Part shown: piece after piece, positions 46,924-58,599 of the stretch | How the letters are laid out: every line of letters starts with the position of its first letter | Numbering within the stretch: the stretch's first letter is position 1 | DNA from: Gentiana macrophylla | Lineage: Eukaryota; Streptophyta; Magnoliopsida; Gentianales; Gentianaceae | NCBI GenBank assembly: GCA_026214975.1 | Contig: CM047808.1 | Location: forward strand, 59,918,583-59,982,582 | Direction of reading: 5' to 3' | DNA: 64,000 nucleotides | The notes under the pieces: generated by a model | Seen by the model: the letters and a program-made list of their open reading frames with translations, nothing else | Databases searched by the model: none | Told to the model about the DNA's origin: nothing | Made by a program: the position numbers and the translations under genes

Positions 46924-48673
46924 TGATGACGGTCAAATTGTACCCGTAAAAGTCATCAACGTTGATCTTAAATCGAGATTAATAATATATATTTTATAGT
47001 TAAATCATGTGTTATATTGATTATTTAATGTTATGTGATTTATATTATATAATTTGATAGTTATCCATTTATAAGATATAATTTGGTATTTATCCGTTTT
47101 TATTACATAAATCGGTATTTATCCGTTTTTATTATATTTATCCGTTTTATTTAAATATGATTTATTTTGGGATAAATATCTATTTTGTCGATTGAGATAA
47201 ATTTTGGAGGATAAATACAAATGGAAGAATTAATTCTCAAGATAAATCAAAGGAAATTCAAGATAGAGATCGGATAAGAACAAAAAAGGAGTATGTCATG
47301 ACAAGCAAAGCAAGCCAATCCAAGCTTGGGAAATAAATGCGGCGTCCTATCACATATTTGGGGCGCATTTTGCCTTTTTCCGAAAGATCGGCCGGGAGTT
47401 ATCTCTTATTTGTTTTGATATTTTGAAGTATATCTCTTAATTAGCTTGAACCCCTATAAATAAAGGCATGTTATACATGCCATATACAGTCTACACGACC
47501 ATATACACTTCTCAATTTATAATAAAATTCTCAGTTTTTCTTAGAGCAGTTTTTATGCAAGTTCTGCAATAATGTAAGTTCTTGTATTTATTTGTTCTTA
47601 GTTCTTTGTAATTAAGTCCCCAATTATTATTTATCGTTTGAGGTTGTTCGTTCTTAACCGAACGATGTAGATCTAAGGATACGATATGGGGCAGTGGGGA
47701 TTCCTCGTCTATAAGGATCCACACGCCCAGATCTGTTATCCGGTGACCTATAGATGACTTTGGTATGATCGACAACCGTGTTTTTAGTAGATCTATATAA
47801 TTGCTTTATGAGTCTCTATTTTATCCGTTATGTATGTAGAAACGCTAAGATTTAGTTGTTCGCCGCGTCAATCTAGCCACGTCTTTATGGTGTGATTGTC
47901 CACCTAGAATTTCTTATCTTAGTAGGTATGGTTACGGCTACGTTGCTCGTCTGTTTTAATTAGCGTATGATTACGAAATACCAATATAGGGCTCCTAGGT
48001 CGGCTCATGAATTGATCTTCCGGGACTTTCAGCGAGATCTAGATCTGTTCTGTATTCGGGAATTGCATGCACCTAGTTATACGTAAATCTTAGATTAACA
48101 TGCGACCGTCCAGGTGATTGTTAATGGGACAGAGACTGGTGCGATCGCTTAGGACGTACGCCTGAACAAAGGAATGTTGCCTAGGTGAGGAATACGGTTA
48201 ATATCGGCATCCCTAGTTTTGTAAGCGTGCGAGTCATATGAGATGGAGGCCGAAAAAGCAAAGTCACGTGATGTAGCATAGTGATCTAGATGGCCTACCC
48301 GGAGCTAGGTCTAGTTTAGGGGATGACTCCCATAGCCAATATAAAAGAAATACGGATCGGATTAATAGTTGTCGAGTCTAGCTTAATTATATAGTATCTC
48401 TAGATCCAGATGATAACATAATAAATGGGGAGGTTAATTACGTTATGTGTTGTGTGGAGTCGTGTCCTTTATCTTTCTTGTCTTTCGTTGGTCGTAGACC
48501 GCCTTTGTGTCCTTGATATGAATAATTAATTGTTTGTATATAAATGACCCACAATTGGTTCCCAGTGGGATCGACCTTGATTCGCTATAGCTATACTACG
48601 ATGGACCTAGACCTCTTGCTAGTATTGGTTTATGGTGGTCAAGTATTTTAATTTCACTTGTTCTACGTCATCA
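46924..48673 (+). repeat. 3' LTR of Ath-1
   Basis: TGATGACG to CGTCATCA; matches 32644-34402. TATA box at 47455-47462. Confidence 0.95.
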
Positions 48674-48678
48674 GCTAT

Positions 48679-50429
48679 CAGTAGGTCTAGAAGGTCCAGC
48701 AGTCCTACCTTTGGATTTATCCTTTTTTTTAGGTACTGATGTCCTTTTAGACTTCTGATATTGCCTTTTTGAAGCATTCTCAGTAGGTTTCATTGTCTTA
48801 GCAACCCTTTTGGGAGTTGGATCTTGTGCAGGCACAAACATAGGACCAGTGCGTACTAGGTTCAGTGACATTACTGGATCCACTCTTATTGGATTGTTGA
48901 GTTCCAAATCCAAGACATGTCCTATCACCATAAGGCTTTCCAGATTTAAGTGCAAGAGATGAACAAGATGGTTCAAACAGACTCATTAACTCTTGAATGT
49001 ATAGCGGTGATCTTGATTCTGCCTAACCTCTTTTCCTTACCTTTGAGAATTCTTAATTCAAATTTAATCTTGCAACTTCTAATTGAAGAGCTTCTTTTTC
49101 AGCCTTCACAATCTCATAACCGGATTGTATTATCCTCAGTTGATTAAGGCTGGCATCCAAAGTTTCTTCATTGTCGGAATTTTTTGGATTTGAACCACAA
49201 GTAGATTCACAATCACTTCCAGCAGGAGTATTGATAGATACAAAATTGTATACCTCCTCTGTCTCATCCATATTTGCCATCAAGGCATAATCATCCATAT
49301 CAGCAACAAGATCTGTGTCATCACATTCATTTCATTTTTTTGATTCTACTTTATACCCTGATTCATCTTCAGCAACCATAGCCTTCTTGCCATGTCTTCT
49401 TTGTTGACTCTTGGTCTTCAGTAGGTCTGGAAAATCAGGTCTGAAATGTCCAGGCTTTTTGCAGTTGAAGCAAAGATAATCATGCTCCTTACTTTGTTTT
49501 AACTCAGGACAGTCAGTTTTCAAGTGTCCTGGTTTCTTGCATTGAAAGCACAACTAATCATTGTCTTTTCTGGAATCATCCTTCTTCTTTTCACTGAATT
49601 TCTTAGTGAAATTCCTTGGAGAACCCTTTCCAGATTTCATCTTCCTGATTTTCATGCTCAGTAGGGCAATCTGCTCTTGCATCTCATCCAACAGATCATC
49701 TTGAGCTCCTGAAGTTTCTTCTTGATGTTTGGCAGCCAATGCAGTTGTTTTTTGTTCTTCCTTTTTAGTGGTAGGAACCAATCTCTTGTTGAATTCATAA
49801 GCTTTAAGATCTGAGAATAATTTGAAGGTATCCTCTTCATGTAACTTCCTCATTTCTTCTATGGCAGTGACTTTCTTCTCCCAAACTTCTTTGTAAGGTA
49901 ATGCTTCCAAGATTTTTGAGTTGATTTCTTCTTTTGAGTAACTTACACGCAGTAGGGTAAGTTCATCCAGGATTGCATTGAATCTTGATTCCATTTTCTC
50001 AATGGTTTCATTTGGTAGCATTTTGAACTTTTGAAATCTCTTTTTGGCCACACTGATTTTATTCTTTTTAATTGCATCAGTGCCTGTACAGATTAACTGT
50101 ATCTTGTCCCAAAGTTCCTTTGCTGTTTAGCAGTCTTTAACATTCACATACATATTGCTATCCAGAGTTCTGTATATGATGTCAATAGAAATATTGTTAA
50201 GATTTGCTCTCTTTGTATCTGTATCATTCCATTCTCTTTTTGGCTTTGGAATGTACTGTGTCTCTTCACTAACTGTTACTGACTTGGTGATCTCCAGTGG
50301 TCCATCTGTCAGCACATCCATCATTTCATCATGTGTTGCAGCTAGATAATCCTGCATTCGACGTTTATACTCATCAAATCTATCTAAAGAACATATCAGC
50401 ATAGTTCTAGCATACTGGTTGTTATCCAT
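48679..50429 (-). pseudogene. Gag of SirB-1
   Basis: The ATG at 50429 opens MDNNQYARTMLICSLDRFDE, closely related to SirA gag. The core continues to KMESRFNAILDELTLL with a stop at 50127-50129. Two CCHC knuckles follow: CFQCKKPGHLKTDC (about 49545) and CFNCKKPGHFRPDF (about 49465), the second with its last Cys lost; SirA has only one knuckle. A stop lies just before the first knuckle (49554-49556). Then the coiled coil ETLDASLNQLRIIQSGYEIV (about 49150) and a basic linker (KDKSKGRTAGPSRP) up to Ath-1. Confidence 0.88.
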
Positions 50430-50515
50430 GATGCAAAGCTTTGAAAATTAGTAACTTGAAAAAGTTTTCAAAGTATTTTCACAAGCACAACAAGTAGGAT
50501 TACTTGAGCAAAGCC

Positions 50516-50531
50516 TTTGCTCTCGATACCA
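50516..50531 (-). other. Primer binding site of SirB-1
   Basis: The minus strand reads TTGGTATCGAGAGC after the 5' LTR; Met-tRNA type with a small change from the family A site. Confidence 0.75.
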
Positions 50532-50533
50532 AT

Positions 50534-52216
50534 TGTTGGTCCCTTTAAAAGGATTTGGTTAAGTTTAGAGGGGGAGGGGGGGTGAATAAACTTAACACTT
50601 AAAACTTTTGGAGTTAACAAACTCAGCAACTTCAAAGACTTCTTGATACTTGATAGTCTCACGACCCTCGATAGTCTGCTAATCTGTTGAGTCTCTTGAA
50701 TTTGTGCAAATGGAATTATATAAAAATTAAGCCTTATTACTTGTTGTTAAATATGATACTAAGTTTTAGATACTCAGTAGTGTATGTGTGTGATTTCAGT
50801 TTGCTAGATTCGATGGGTGATGTGCTTGATAAACTAAATGCGAGAATATAAGTGCAGAAAGTAAGTAGGCGATTTTATAGTGGTTCCGTGGTGTAATCCT
50901 CGTCACCACTTTTCTCCTGTGATGTTGGAGGTAATTCACTAAAGATCTTTGATGTAGCCTGTTACAAAGATTCCTATGTTGCTTGTCCTTCACCAATAAC
51001 TATGGGTTCACAAACCTGAACACTTGGAGCAGTAGTAGATTGTTTGCTCTCCAAAGTCTTCCACTTGGTCCTTGAAGGTAGGATTGCCTCTTCACCATCT
51101 CCACCACAAACAACGATCTTTCACACACAACATACGCTTCACTTTCTTCAGTAGATTCTTGTAAAAGAAAGATAGAATTATATAAATGATTCAGTTGCAG
51201 TAGCTTGATCAGGATGAATATGATCAGTAGCTTGCAGTCTTCAAGTGTGTAAACTTGATGTAGCTTGAATGCAGATTACACTTGAAAATTTTCTCTGGAT
51301 TAGTAGCCTTAAGCTCAGTAAGTTCAGCAGGGTGTATTTCTTGATAAGAAAATGCAGCTCACAATTATCTCTTGTTTTTCCTTAATTTTCATCATCTTTT
51401 TCTGAGTTAGAAGTGCTCTATTTATAGGTGGGAATACTTGTGACTTATATTTGAAATTCAAATATAGCCGTTCCAGATTTTGTCCTATTTGACTTGCTTT
51501 CTATCACTGTTCATAGTCTCGACACACGATCGATCGCTTTATGACGAATGCATCATGTCACCTTTTGACTTGTATCCATTGGATAAAGTCCAGAATCATC
51601 CCAATGTCCTTTTAATCTCAACCATTGATTTGTTTGATAAAATCAGAGGTTGTTAGCTGTCCTTATCCATGTTTTCTTCCAATGTAATCTTGAATAAATC
51701 GAGGTATATGTATCAGCAGGTTTATGAGGCTGGTAAGACACATATCAGTCAGCTGAACTATATTTTGCTAACTATCTTTTTTCTAAGTTTTATTTATGAA
51801 GTTAGATTACGCCTTTTTGCATATAACTAAGTTCCAATCACCATCCAACTTGTGGAACTTAGACCTTGTACACATGGTATATGTAATCAGTTTAGGTCAT
51901 CACAGACTTCCCTAAATTCTGATTCCATATCCTTGACTTTAATTACTAAGTTTGATCCCTTAGCCTTCATTAACTGAGTTTGACCCCTCGACTTCGGTCT
52001 TCAAAGAGTCCCGATAAGTCTACCGACCTAACTACCTGTGACCTGAACTAGTCTGGCGATATAAGTCACCGACCTTTACAAAGATGCTTGTTTGATCAAA
52101 CCTATACAAAGATCAAACTCTAATAAACCTATACATTTGATCTAGACATCTTTTTACCTTTTCTCTATAACAGTTAGTCTGGCACTCATCACTAAAACTT
52201 AAAAATAAGTCCAACA
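50534..52216 (-). repeat. 5' LTR of SirB-1
   Basis: 1683 bases, TGTTGGTCCC to AGTCCAACA on the plus strand. TATA box at 51419-51426. The part at 51960-52080 differs from the 3' LTR in a cluster at CAG/CTG positions. Confidence 0.94.
51419..51426 (-). promoter_or_regulatory. TATA box in the SirB-1 5' LTR
   Basis: The minus strand reads CCTATAAATAGAGC. Confidence 0.6.
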
Positions 52217-53867
52217 CCTTCTCTTCTTCAAGCACGATCTTTCCTTCCTCGGCCAAATGCATAACCTTGTCCTTGAATACAAAGGACTTTTCGATAGGAT
52301 GACCAGATAAGCGATGATATTTGCAATAATTTCTATCATGAGCCTTTGATGCATCCTCAAGATGTTTTGTTTCTGGAAGTTCGATGAGTTTCAACTTCAA
52401 CAAGTCATCAAAAATTGTGGGCACGTCAGAATCAAAAAATGGATAGTTCCTTTATTTCTTTTCATTCAAGGAAGGCCTCCGCCTTTCGCCTTGTCGTGGC
52501 TCAACCTTCCTCTATTCAGGTTGGCTTGTCACCGGGTTGTTAACTTTTACAGGAGCTACAATGGTGGCGTTCGACTCCTTCTTCTCCATTTTGGGAGAAG
52601 CTTTCACATACTTCTTAATTTCTTGTTTTTCTTTCCCCTTTTTCGGATCCTGAATAGGGGCGTATCCTCTATTGGATTCAATGCTTAACTTCATATCGTG
52701 GGCACGAGTGGCTAACTCCTCAAATGATTTTGGCAGAATCCCTTTAAGGATGTACTGCAGTCCCCAGTGCACGCCTTGGATGCACATCTCAATAGCGGAG
52801 GCTTAAGAGAGTTGATCCTTGTAGTTGAGGCTAAGGCTTCTCCATCTATTAATGTAATCAACTACCTTCTCTTCTTTCCATTGGCAGGAGTTGGTCAGCA
52901 CTACCATGCTCATGGTTCTACGAGTGCTGTAGAAGCGATTCAAAAAGATATGCTCCAGTTGCTCCCAACTGTCTAGAGAGGTAGAGATGAGATCGGTGTA
53001 GCAATTGCCTTTGAGAGAACGCATGAATTTCTTCACCAAGTGATCTTCATAGGTTCCAACATTATTGCAAGTTTCCACAAAATGGGCAATGTGTTGCTTT
53101 GGGTTGCCCTTTCCATCAAATTGCTTGAAATTCGGTGGTTGATAAGCGGCTGGCATTTTCAGATCGTCAATTATTTTGGTGTATGGGTTGATGTAAGTCT
53201 GAGACGAATTCACGGACCCTTCAACCTTGTCATTGATCATCCCCATGATGAACTTCTGCAGTTGGCTGATAGGAATGGTTCCGTCGGGGGAGATCTTCAG
53301 ATTGCTCACCCATGTAAAGGACTTGGAGGCTTCCTGATCCTTGAATGTGTTTTGTGGAGCGACCTTCAAGTTGTTCGCCACATACAGAGACTTGAAGGCT
53401 TCTTGGTTTTTGGAAGTGGCATCGTGTTTGTCCTCTATATCATGCACCACTTCTTTCGACTTGCTTGCCTCTCCAACGGAATCAATTTTGCTGGAGAGCT
53501 CCGCAATTTGCATGTCTTGAGTCTGAACATGTGACATGAGGGCTTCAATGGCCTTCATGAGGCAAGCAATTTGCTCCTCCAGAGTGGTGGAATTCGTCAT
53601 CATTACGTCAGCGGCCATTGGTGACGTGGGTATATCAGAAGTTTCCTGCAGGAAGAAGAGGCTTATGCCGAGTTCTTTTGACATGCTTCGGGTAACCTAG
53701 CCAGAAATTTGTCCATGAGATGAAGCAGCAAAAACGGTCATTTCAGCAGCCTTGGAAACTTTTGGAGCAGCAGCTTTGGACACCTTCGAGGCAACAGCCT
53801 TGGCGAATATTAAAGTGGCGTCCTTTGAAGTAGCAACCTTTGAAGCAACATAAGTCTTCGGTGCCAT
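52217..53867 (-). pseudogene. Gyp-0 gag, proximal part
   Basis: The ATG at 53867 (MAPKTYVASKVATSKDAT) follows the primer region. One frame runs to the SirB-1 junction with in-frame stops at 53697-53699, 52803-52805, 52512-52514 and 52452-52454 and no frameshift. It has an N-terminal Lys/Ala/Ser part and a coiled coil (EEQIACLMKAIEALMSHVQT). The gag core follows (FKQFDGKGNPKQHIAHFVET; LEHIFLNRFYSTRRTMSM; GVHWGLQYILKGILPKSFEE), then a zinc-like YCKYHRLSGHPIEKSFVFKD near the end. This is a plant Ty3/gypsy gag of a non-chromovirus type; I do not assign a finer lineage. Only point stops have accumulated although it is the oldest layer. Confidence 0.88.
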
Positions 53868-53935
53868 TTGTTCTTGAGTTCTTTGGAAAGGAGAGATGAA
53901 AGGAGAGATCTGTCCCACTGGGCATGCCAGAAATT
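53868..53935 (-). other. Leader and primer site of Gyp-0
   Basis: The minus strand after the LTR reads AATTTCTGGCATGCCCAGTG, then a short leader to the gag ATG. I do not assign the tRNA. Confidence 0.55.
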
Positions 53936-54555
53936 TGTAACGCAAATTTCGTGTTTAATCCCTAAAAATAAACAAAGAAAACACAAAATTGTAAGAAATG
54001 AAATTTTATTAATTTATGAAATATAAAGCGGAAACAATCTCTTGAATCATTTGATTCTCCCTATTCGATAATTAATTGTCCTCCGGATTAGCGGAAGGAC
54101 TTTGAATTTGGTGTTTGTTTTTGATCTCCCGGATATTGCGGAAGAGTTTTGAATTTGTGATCTTCTAGATATGGCAGAAGGGTTTTGAATTTGTGATCTT
54201 CCAGATATGGTGGAAGATTTTAGGGATTGTGATCCCGGGTTGGTGGAAGAAACTTAGACTTGAATACTCAGATATTACGGAAAACTTCAAAGTTGATGAA
54301 GATTTGAAGGAACTCCGTGTTACCTTCGATCTCCTTGTTGAAGAAGCTTCGACTTCGTGTTGATTTTTGAGCATTAGGGACGCTTTTTGGTCTCCTTGCC
54401 TTCTTGAAGAACTTTAAGGATTTCTTGTAAGATCTTCGAGGCTTCGGTGTTGTTGATGAATGCTTGAAGCATCTTGCTCTGGAATTTCAACCAACTCTTC
54501 AGTGTGTTTTGCAAATGACCAAGGCTCTCTTATTTATAGTGCTAGGTGATGCCTT
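53936..54555 (-). repeat. 5' LTR of Gyp-0, U5/R part, cut by Ath-2
   Basis: On the plus strand it starts TGTAACGC, next to the leader. It holds repeated GATCTTCTAGATATGG-like units at 54125-54240. A TATA box (CTATAAATAAGAG, minus strand) lies at 54531-54538. The rest of U3 is displaced by Ath-2 at 54555/54556. Confidence 0.75.
54531..54538 (-). promoter_or_regulatory. TATA box in the Gyp-0 LTR
   Basis: The minus strand reads ACTATAAATAAGAGAGCC, and Ath-2 is inserted 17 bases upstream of it in the sense direction. This would have cut the promoter from its own U3. Confidence 0.55.
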
Positions 54556-55996
54556 TGATCGCGTGTAAGTCACTAACGTTGATATTACTAGCAAGAATAC
54601 TAGGTACATCGCAGTATAGTATATGTGAGTCAAGGTCTATCCCACAGAGACAATGCAACTTACAAGAATAAATGATTTTAACCTAATTAAGAAGCAACAT
54701 AGAGTCGGTCATTGACCAACAATAACATAAAAGAAAACAAACATGGTATACCTCTCCCTCTCCTCACTGATCTACTAACTTGGATTAGTTAATCGTTACG
54801 CTTACTTCTCCACATAATTTCCTTAGATTAATCTTGAGCTTTTAATGATTATTGTCATATTTATCAGCTATGGGTGCACTTCCTAACCCTATCTACTCTG
54901 ACAATGGCAGTAGACAATCTATACGCAAGCTACCCTCCCTAATTGGTCCGTAATAGCCCATACACATAAAGAACTAGAATTGCCGATATTGAGCGCTAAC
55001 TCATACCGCTAACCTGCCTAGACACTTGTCGACATTGGCCAACACGTTCCTAGGGTCCATTCAAGACAATCTCCTAATTAACACTTCACTTGTGGTCCTT
55101 CATTTTAATTTACAAATTACGAATATTAGATTGGCCAGACCTATTACTCGTTTTAATTATTTTTGCTCGTAGCTGTAGTGAATACCAGTTTAGGTTTTCT
55201 AAAACATGCCTCGGTAAAACGGTATAGACCGCCGGTTTACCGGGGGCGGCTTTTCCTAATTTTTGGATTCATTGCTCAATACGATTAAAATATGTAATTT
55301 ATGGGGTTGTTAAACATGCAGATTAAATAAAACACATAAATAGGAACAGATCTACCATATTGAAGACAAAAAGGAATGTTCAAAGCTTCATACCTTCAAC
55401 AATGGAGATCTAGCTCGATCTACTCAAGCTAGAGATGATGGAAGAAGGGAGGAAACCGAAAAAAACTCTCCAAAGGTCAAGAAAACTTTAATTCATAATA
55501 ATTGTAATGTAATTAAAGAATGGATAATAAACTATGAAGACTTTTGCAATAATCAGATAATGCGGCCTTATATAGATACAATGACCGACTTAAGACCCTC
55601 TAAAACCTTAACCGACTTAGACAATGCGGCAGAATAAATTTCATGTTGAATAAGTCACCGGTTTACCGGGCTTAACCCTTGGGTTACCGGGCCTTCTATT
55701 CTTCTTTTTCTTCAGCAGGCTTCTTCTTGGACTTCAATCACTCAGCCCAATGAATTCCTTTTGGTCCAGATCCATTCTCCAATTCTCCAGTTTAGGTACA
55801 TCCTATAGAACACGCAAAACGAGACAAAACAGTACCAAAACATCGGGAAAATAGCATAGATGCAGAATTATGATCCTAGAAACACTCACATAGCATTTGA
55901 CACATGTTCCACATAAGAAAAGCCTATCTATCATCTCTTGAAGAGAATTCAGGGTGAATATAGGTATAATTATTGCTACTATTTAGAGCATTATCA
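54556..55996 (-). repeat. 3' LTR of Ath-2
   Basis: 1441 bases, TGATCGCG to CATTATCA on the plus strand. TATA-like TATATAAG (minus strand) at 55567-55574. Two CCGG/TTTACC modules at 55208-55250 and 55655-55693. Confidence 0.9.
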
Positions 55997-55998
55997 AC

Positions 55999-56012
55999 TA
56001 CCCCCCACATAG
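55999..56012 (-). promoter_or_regulatory. Polypurine tract of Ath-2
   Basis: The minus strand reads CTATGTGGGGGGTA directly before the 3' LTR, with CTCGGGACGATCAAAAG upstream, as in Ath-1. Confidence 0.85.
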
Positions 56013-56034
56013 CTTTTGATCGTCCCGAGCAAAA

Positions 56035-57230
56035 AGGCTAAAAGAAAATAACACTCAGATCAATATAAAAGTTAATTAAAAACTACTATGCCTCACAAAG
56101 TCAAGATCAAGATCATGCCACTCATATCCATCAGTAACACATTAAACACTATTCACGTCTTGAGCCAATGTGTGTGTGCAATAACTTTCACAACCGCTTA
56201 GAAATGCCGACAATTCCACATTACGTCAAACCGTAGTCGAACTAACCAGTCTCGAACACGTATTTGTTAAATAATTGAGATGGCAAGGCGGATCTAGAAC
56301 CGAGCATATATTACTCTTAGGCTCACATTTATCGGTCTATGCAAAAGTTGTGCGTCTTACGCTCCATCGACTAAAGTATTGCCAAAGAGAATATAGATCT
56401 ATATACTTCAATGCACTTCTCTTTTTTGACAGGTGAACTCTCATTGATTTAACTATTCTCATGGCCCCACTCATGATAAACTACCGAATCTAAAATTCCT
56501 TTGCCTTTCTAAGCATAAGTGAAACATGATTCGTGATGTAGCCAGGGTCATCTCTAGTCAAAGCAATATGCTATCGACTACACACCAAGGGAAGTGAGTT
56601 ATACATGCTTAAACTGGTGGTTCATAACAGAATATGCGCTTAATACGCTACTTCAGAAGTGGACACTTTCTCTTACTTGTACAAAGTAAAACAAAGATGA
56701 AGTCAATTAACTCGAAAAGATAAAAAAAATATCATAATTTTTTGAAATTCTGTCGAAAGGATTCAAAGTCTAAGTGGTGAATCGTGCATCAAATATAATC
56801 AATACAATCATGCAATTCATGGAATATAATGCTAAAAAGCTACATGAAGTTCCTCTACCCCCCACTTAATCGAAACATTGTCCCCAATGTGTAAGATGAG
56901 AAATGAAAAATGAAAAGGAACTTAGCTTCGGTTAAGAGTGGAACCAAAGAAGAAATGGATCATCGTATAAATCATCAGGCCGATGCAATTAATCCAAGAA
57001 GAATCTGCGCTAAATATCTCAAACAAACCAAGAAGAATAGTGGTGACAACAAACTGTATAACATAAATGCGGGAGTAAAAGAGAAAATAATCTAACTCAA
57101 AAACAAATTATGCCGACAAAAGTATTATATGAAAATTATTCTGCTACATCAACAAAGTAGGAAAAGAAAAGGAAATAAAAAAATGTAAAACAACAATAAA
57201 GAGAAATAAAAGCTAGTCATAATCAGAAAA
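56035..57230 (-). other. Ath-2 long 3' untranslated part
   Basis: No coding sequence is recognised. The internal G-rich tract GTGGGGGGTAG preceded by TTGGGGACAATG (minus strand) is at 56857-56893. Confidence 0.55.
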
Positions 57231-58490
57231 ACCCTCCCAGTCAACTCCATGCTCAAAACCGGGAGGTGTTGCAGAACTCGAGGCGGCGGTGGTGGAAGAG
57301 GATGCTCTATGACGAGGGGCAGTCCTAGGTGGCGGGGTAGCAGGCGGAACTCCTAGAAAGTCAATAATCCGATCCATCTTGTGATGCAAACTCGCAATCT
57401 CTCACGAGTGCTCCTCAAACAAGGCTCTCTAAGTCCTCGGTGCTCCAAGCACCGGAGTACGCTCCCTCTCTGCTCTAACCCATCTCTGAACTATCGAGAC
57501 TGAATGTGAACTGAGCTGTGGCTCAGGATCTTCCCAATCATCACTGACGAGCATCTTCACCTCGTCCTCTAGGGCAAACATATCTATCATCAGTCTTTAT
57601 GGTAATAGCTCTCACTCAGAAGTGGTGGCAAGCTCATGATTACGGCTATGCATCAAAGGACCGATGTTGGTTGGGGCACCCGTCTCTAGATAAAACATCA
57701 TTTCTGCCCTTGAAGTGGTGACAGAGACCGTGTGCTTAGTTGGAAGAAGTCATGTACAAACAAATCCCTTGACCATCTTCCGGTCCCAGGATAACTCGTT
57801 CTCTTGGAAGATGGTGGGGGCTCCAGCAGGATTGCGCTTCCGTTACACCCCTATGAATCAGCAACCATATGCAACATCTCGAGATCGGCAATGTTGCTCG
57901 AGGATTTGTACTCATCCGGGCTTATCGGTGGATGTCTAACCCGAAAATGAGCATTGATCCGCTCGATAGAGAAATCAACCTTGATACTGCGAACCATAGC
58001 ATAAGTGGCTCCGGGGTTATGCGAAATAGAAGCATAAAATTCCCTTACCACCGTGGCATTAAACCGGGCCGGTGCTTCAGCCTTGTCCAATAAATCTTGT
58101 GCTTGTAGGTCCTTCGGCAATATTGACCCACAGTCGTCCAAATCTACCCCTCGTTCTCGAGCCACTGGCCTTGCTGTCTAATGGCCTCGGAACGACTCGT
58201 AAATAGCTAAAGAATGGAACTTCTCAACCCTGTCTATCAATGGGTTGGCATCTCCTCTGGTAACCACTGGGACGAACAACCGATCATTGACGCTTAGGAC
58301 CCATCTTGAATGAGTACAGAACCTGATTCTGAAGCATTTTTTGGAAAGTAACCCTCGGTAAACCGGAGGTAGGGTATGGTTTACTGGCCTGAAATTTCTG
58401 GATTTCTTTCTGGACCGTTCTTTTGATAATGGAAGAAGAAGAACTGCAGCACTTCACTGTTGTAACAGCAATACAAATCCGCAACAGGGT
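57231..58490 (-). pseudogene. Third-ORF remnant of Ath-2 (putative plant transposon protein domain)
   Basis: One frame from about 58285 to 57851 reads RVEKFHSLAIYESFRG, a stop at about 58181, ARERGVDLDDCGSIL, PARFNATVVREFYASI, IKVDFSIERINAHFRV. The ARFNATVVREFYAS...V.FS...IN..F pattern is that of the putative plant transposon protein domain, often found in Athila-type elements. A Ser-rich part upstream (58484-58284) may hold the start. Below 57851 coding character fades. Its place downstream of protease and before the polypurine tract is that of a post-pol ORF in a deleted element. Confidence 0.6.
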
Positions 58491-58539
58491 TGAAAAATGG
58501 GTGTTTAGGGTTTGGAAAATTGGAAGGAAATGGTTTGGC

Positions 58540-58586
58540 TATGGTGGTGATATGGTGGTGGTGTGGTGGTGATGTGGTGGTGATGT
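58540..58586 (+). repeat. TGG-rich microsatellite
   Basis: Imperfect TGGTGG(TGA) repeats within Ath-2, in non-coding sequence. Confidence 0.85.
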
Positions 58587-58599
58587 TGGCTGAATTTTA

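Larger units (their letters stand above)
32644..48673 (+). mobile_element. Ath-1: Athila-like Ty3/gypsy element without gag or pol
   Basis: LTRs 32644-34402 (1759 bases) and 46924-48673 (1750 bases) begin TGATGACG and end CGTCATCA. The primer site fits Asp-tRNA as in the Athila/Tat branch. About 3.7 kb of internal sequence remains after Tek-1 (36111-44950) is removed, and I find no gag, protease, RT or integrase in it. The two G-rich tracts near the 3' end match those of Ath-2. It looks like a non-autonomous, LARD-type relative. It lies in the gag-pol linker of SirB-1 with a perfect GCTAT duplication. Confidence 0.9.
8249..52216 (-). mobile_element. SirB-1: full-length Sirevirus-like copia element, split by two later insertions
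   Basis: It spans 43,968 bases but owns about 13.6 kb; the rest is SirA-3 (16049-30373) and Ath-1 with Tek-1 (32644-48673). Minus-strand order: 5' LTR 50534-52216, primer site, gag 50429-48679, gag-pol linker resuming at 32638, protease and integrase to 30379, reverse transcriptase and RNase H 16043-14464, post-pol ORF 13949-10094, polypurine tract, 3' LTR 8249-9930. LTR lengths are 1683 and 1682. A perfect CCTTC duplication flanks it. It lies in Gyp-0 gag. All ORFs are broken. Confidence 0.95.
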
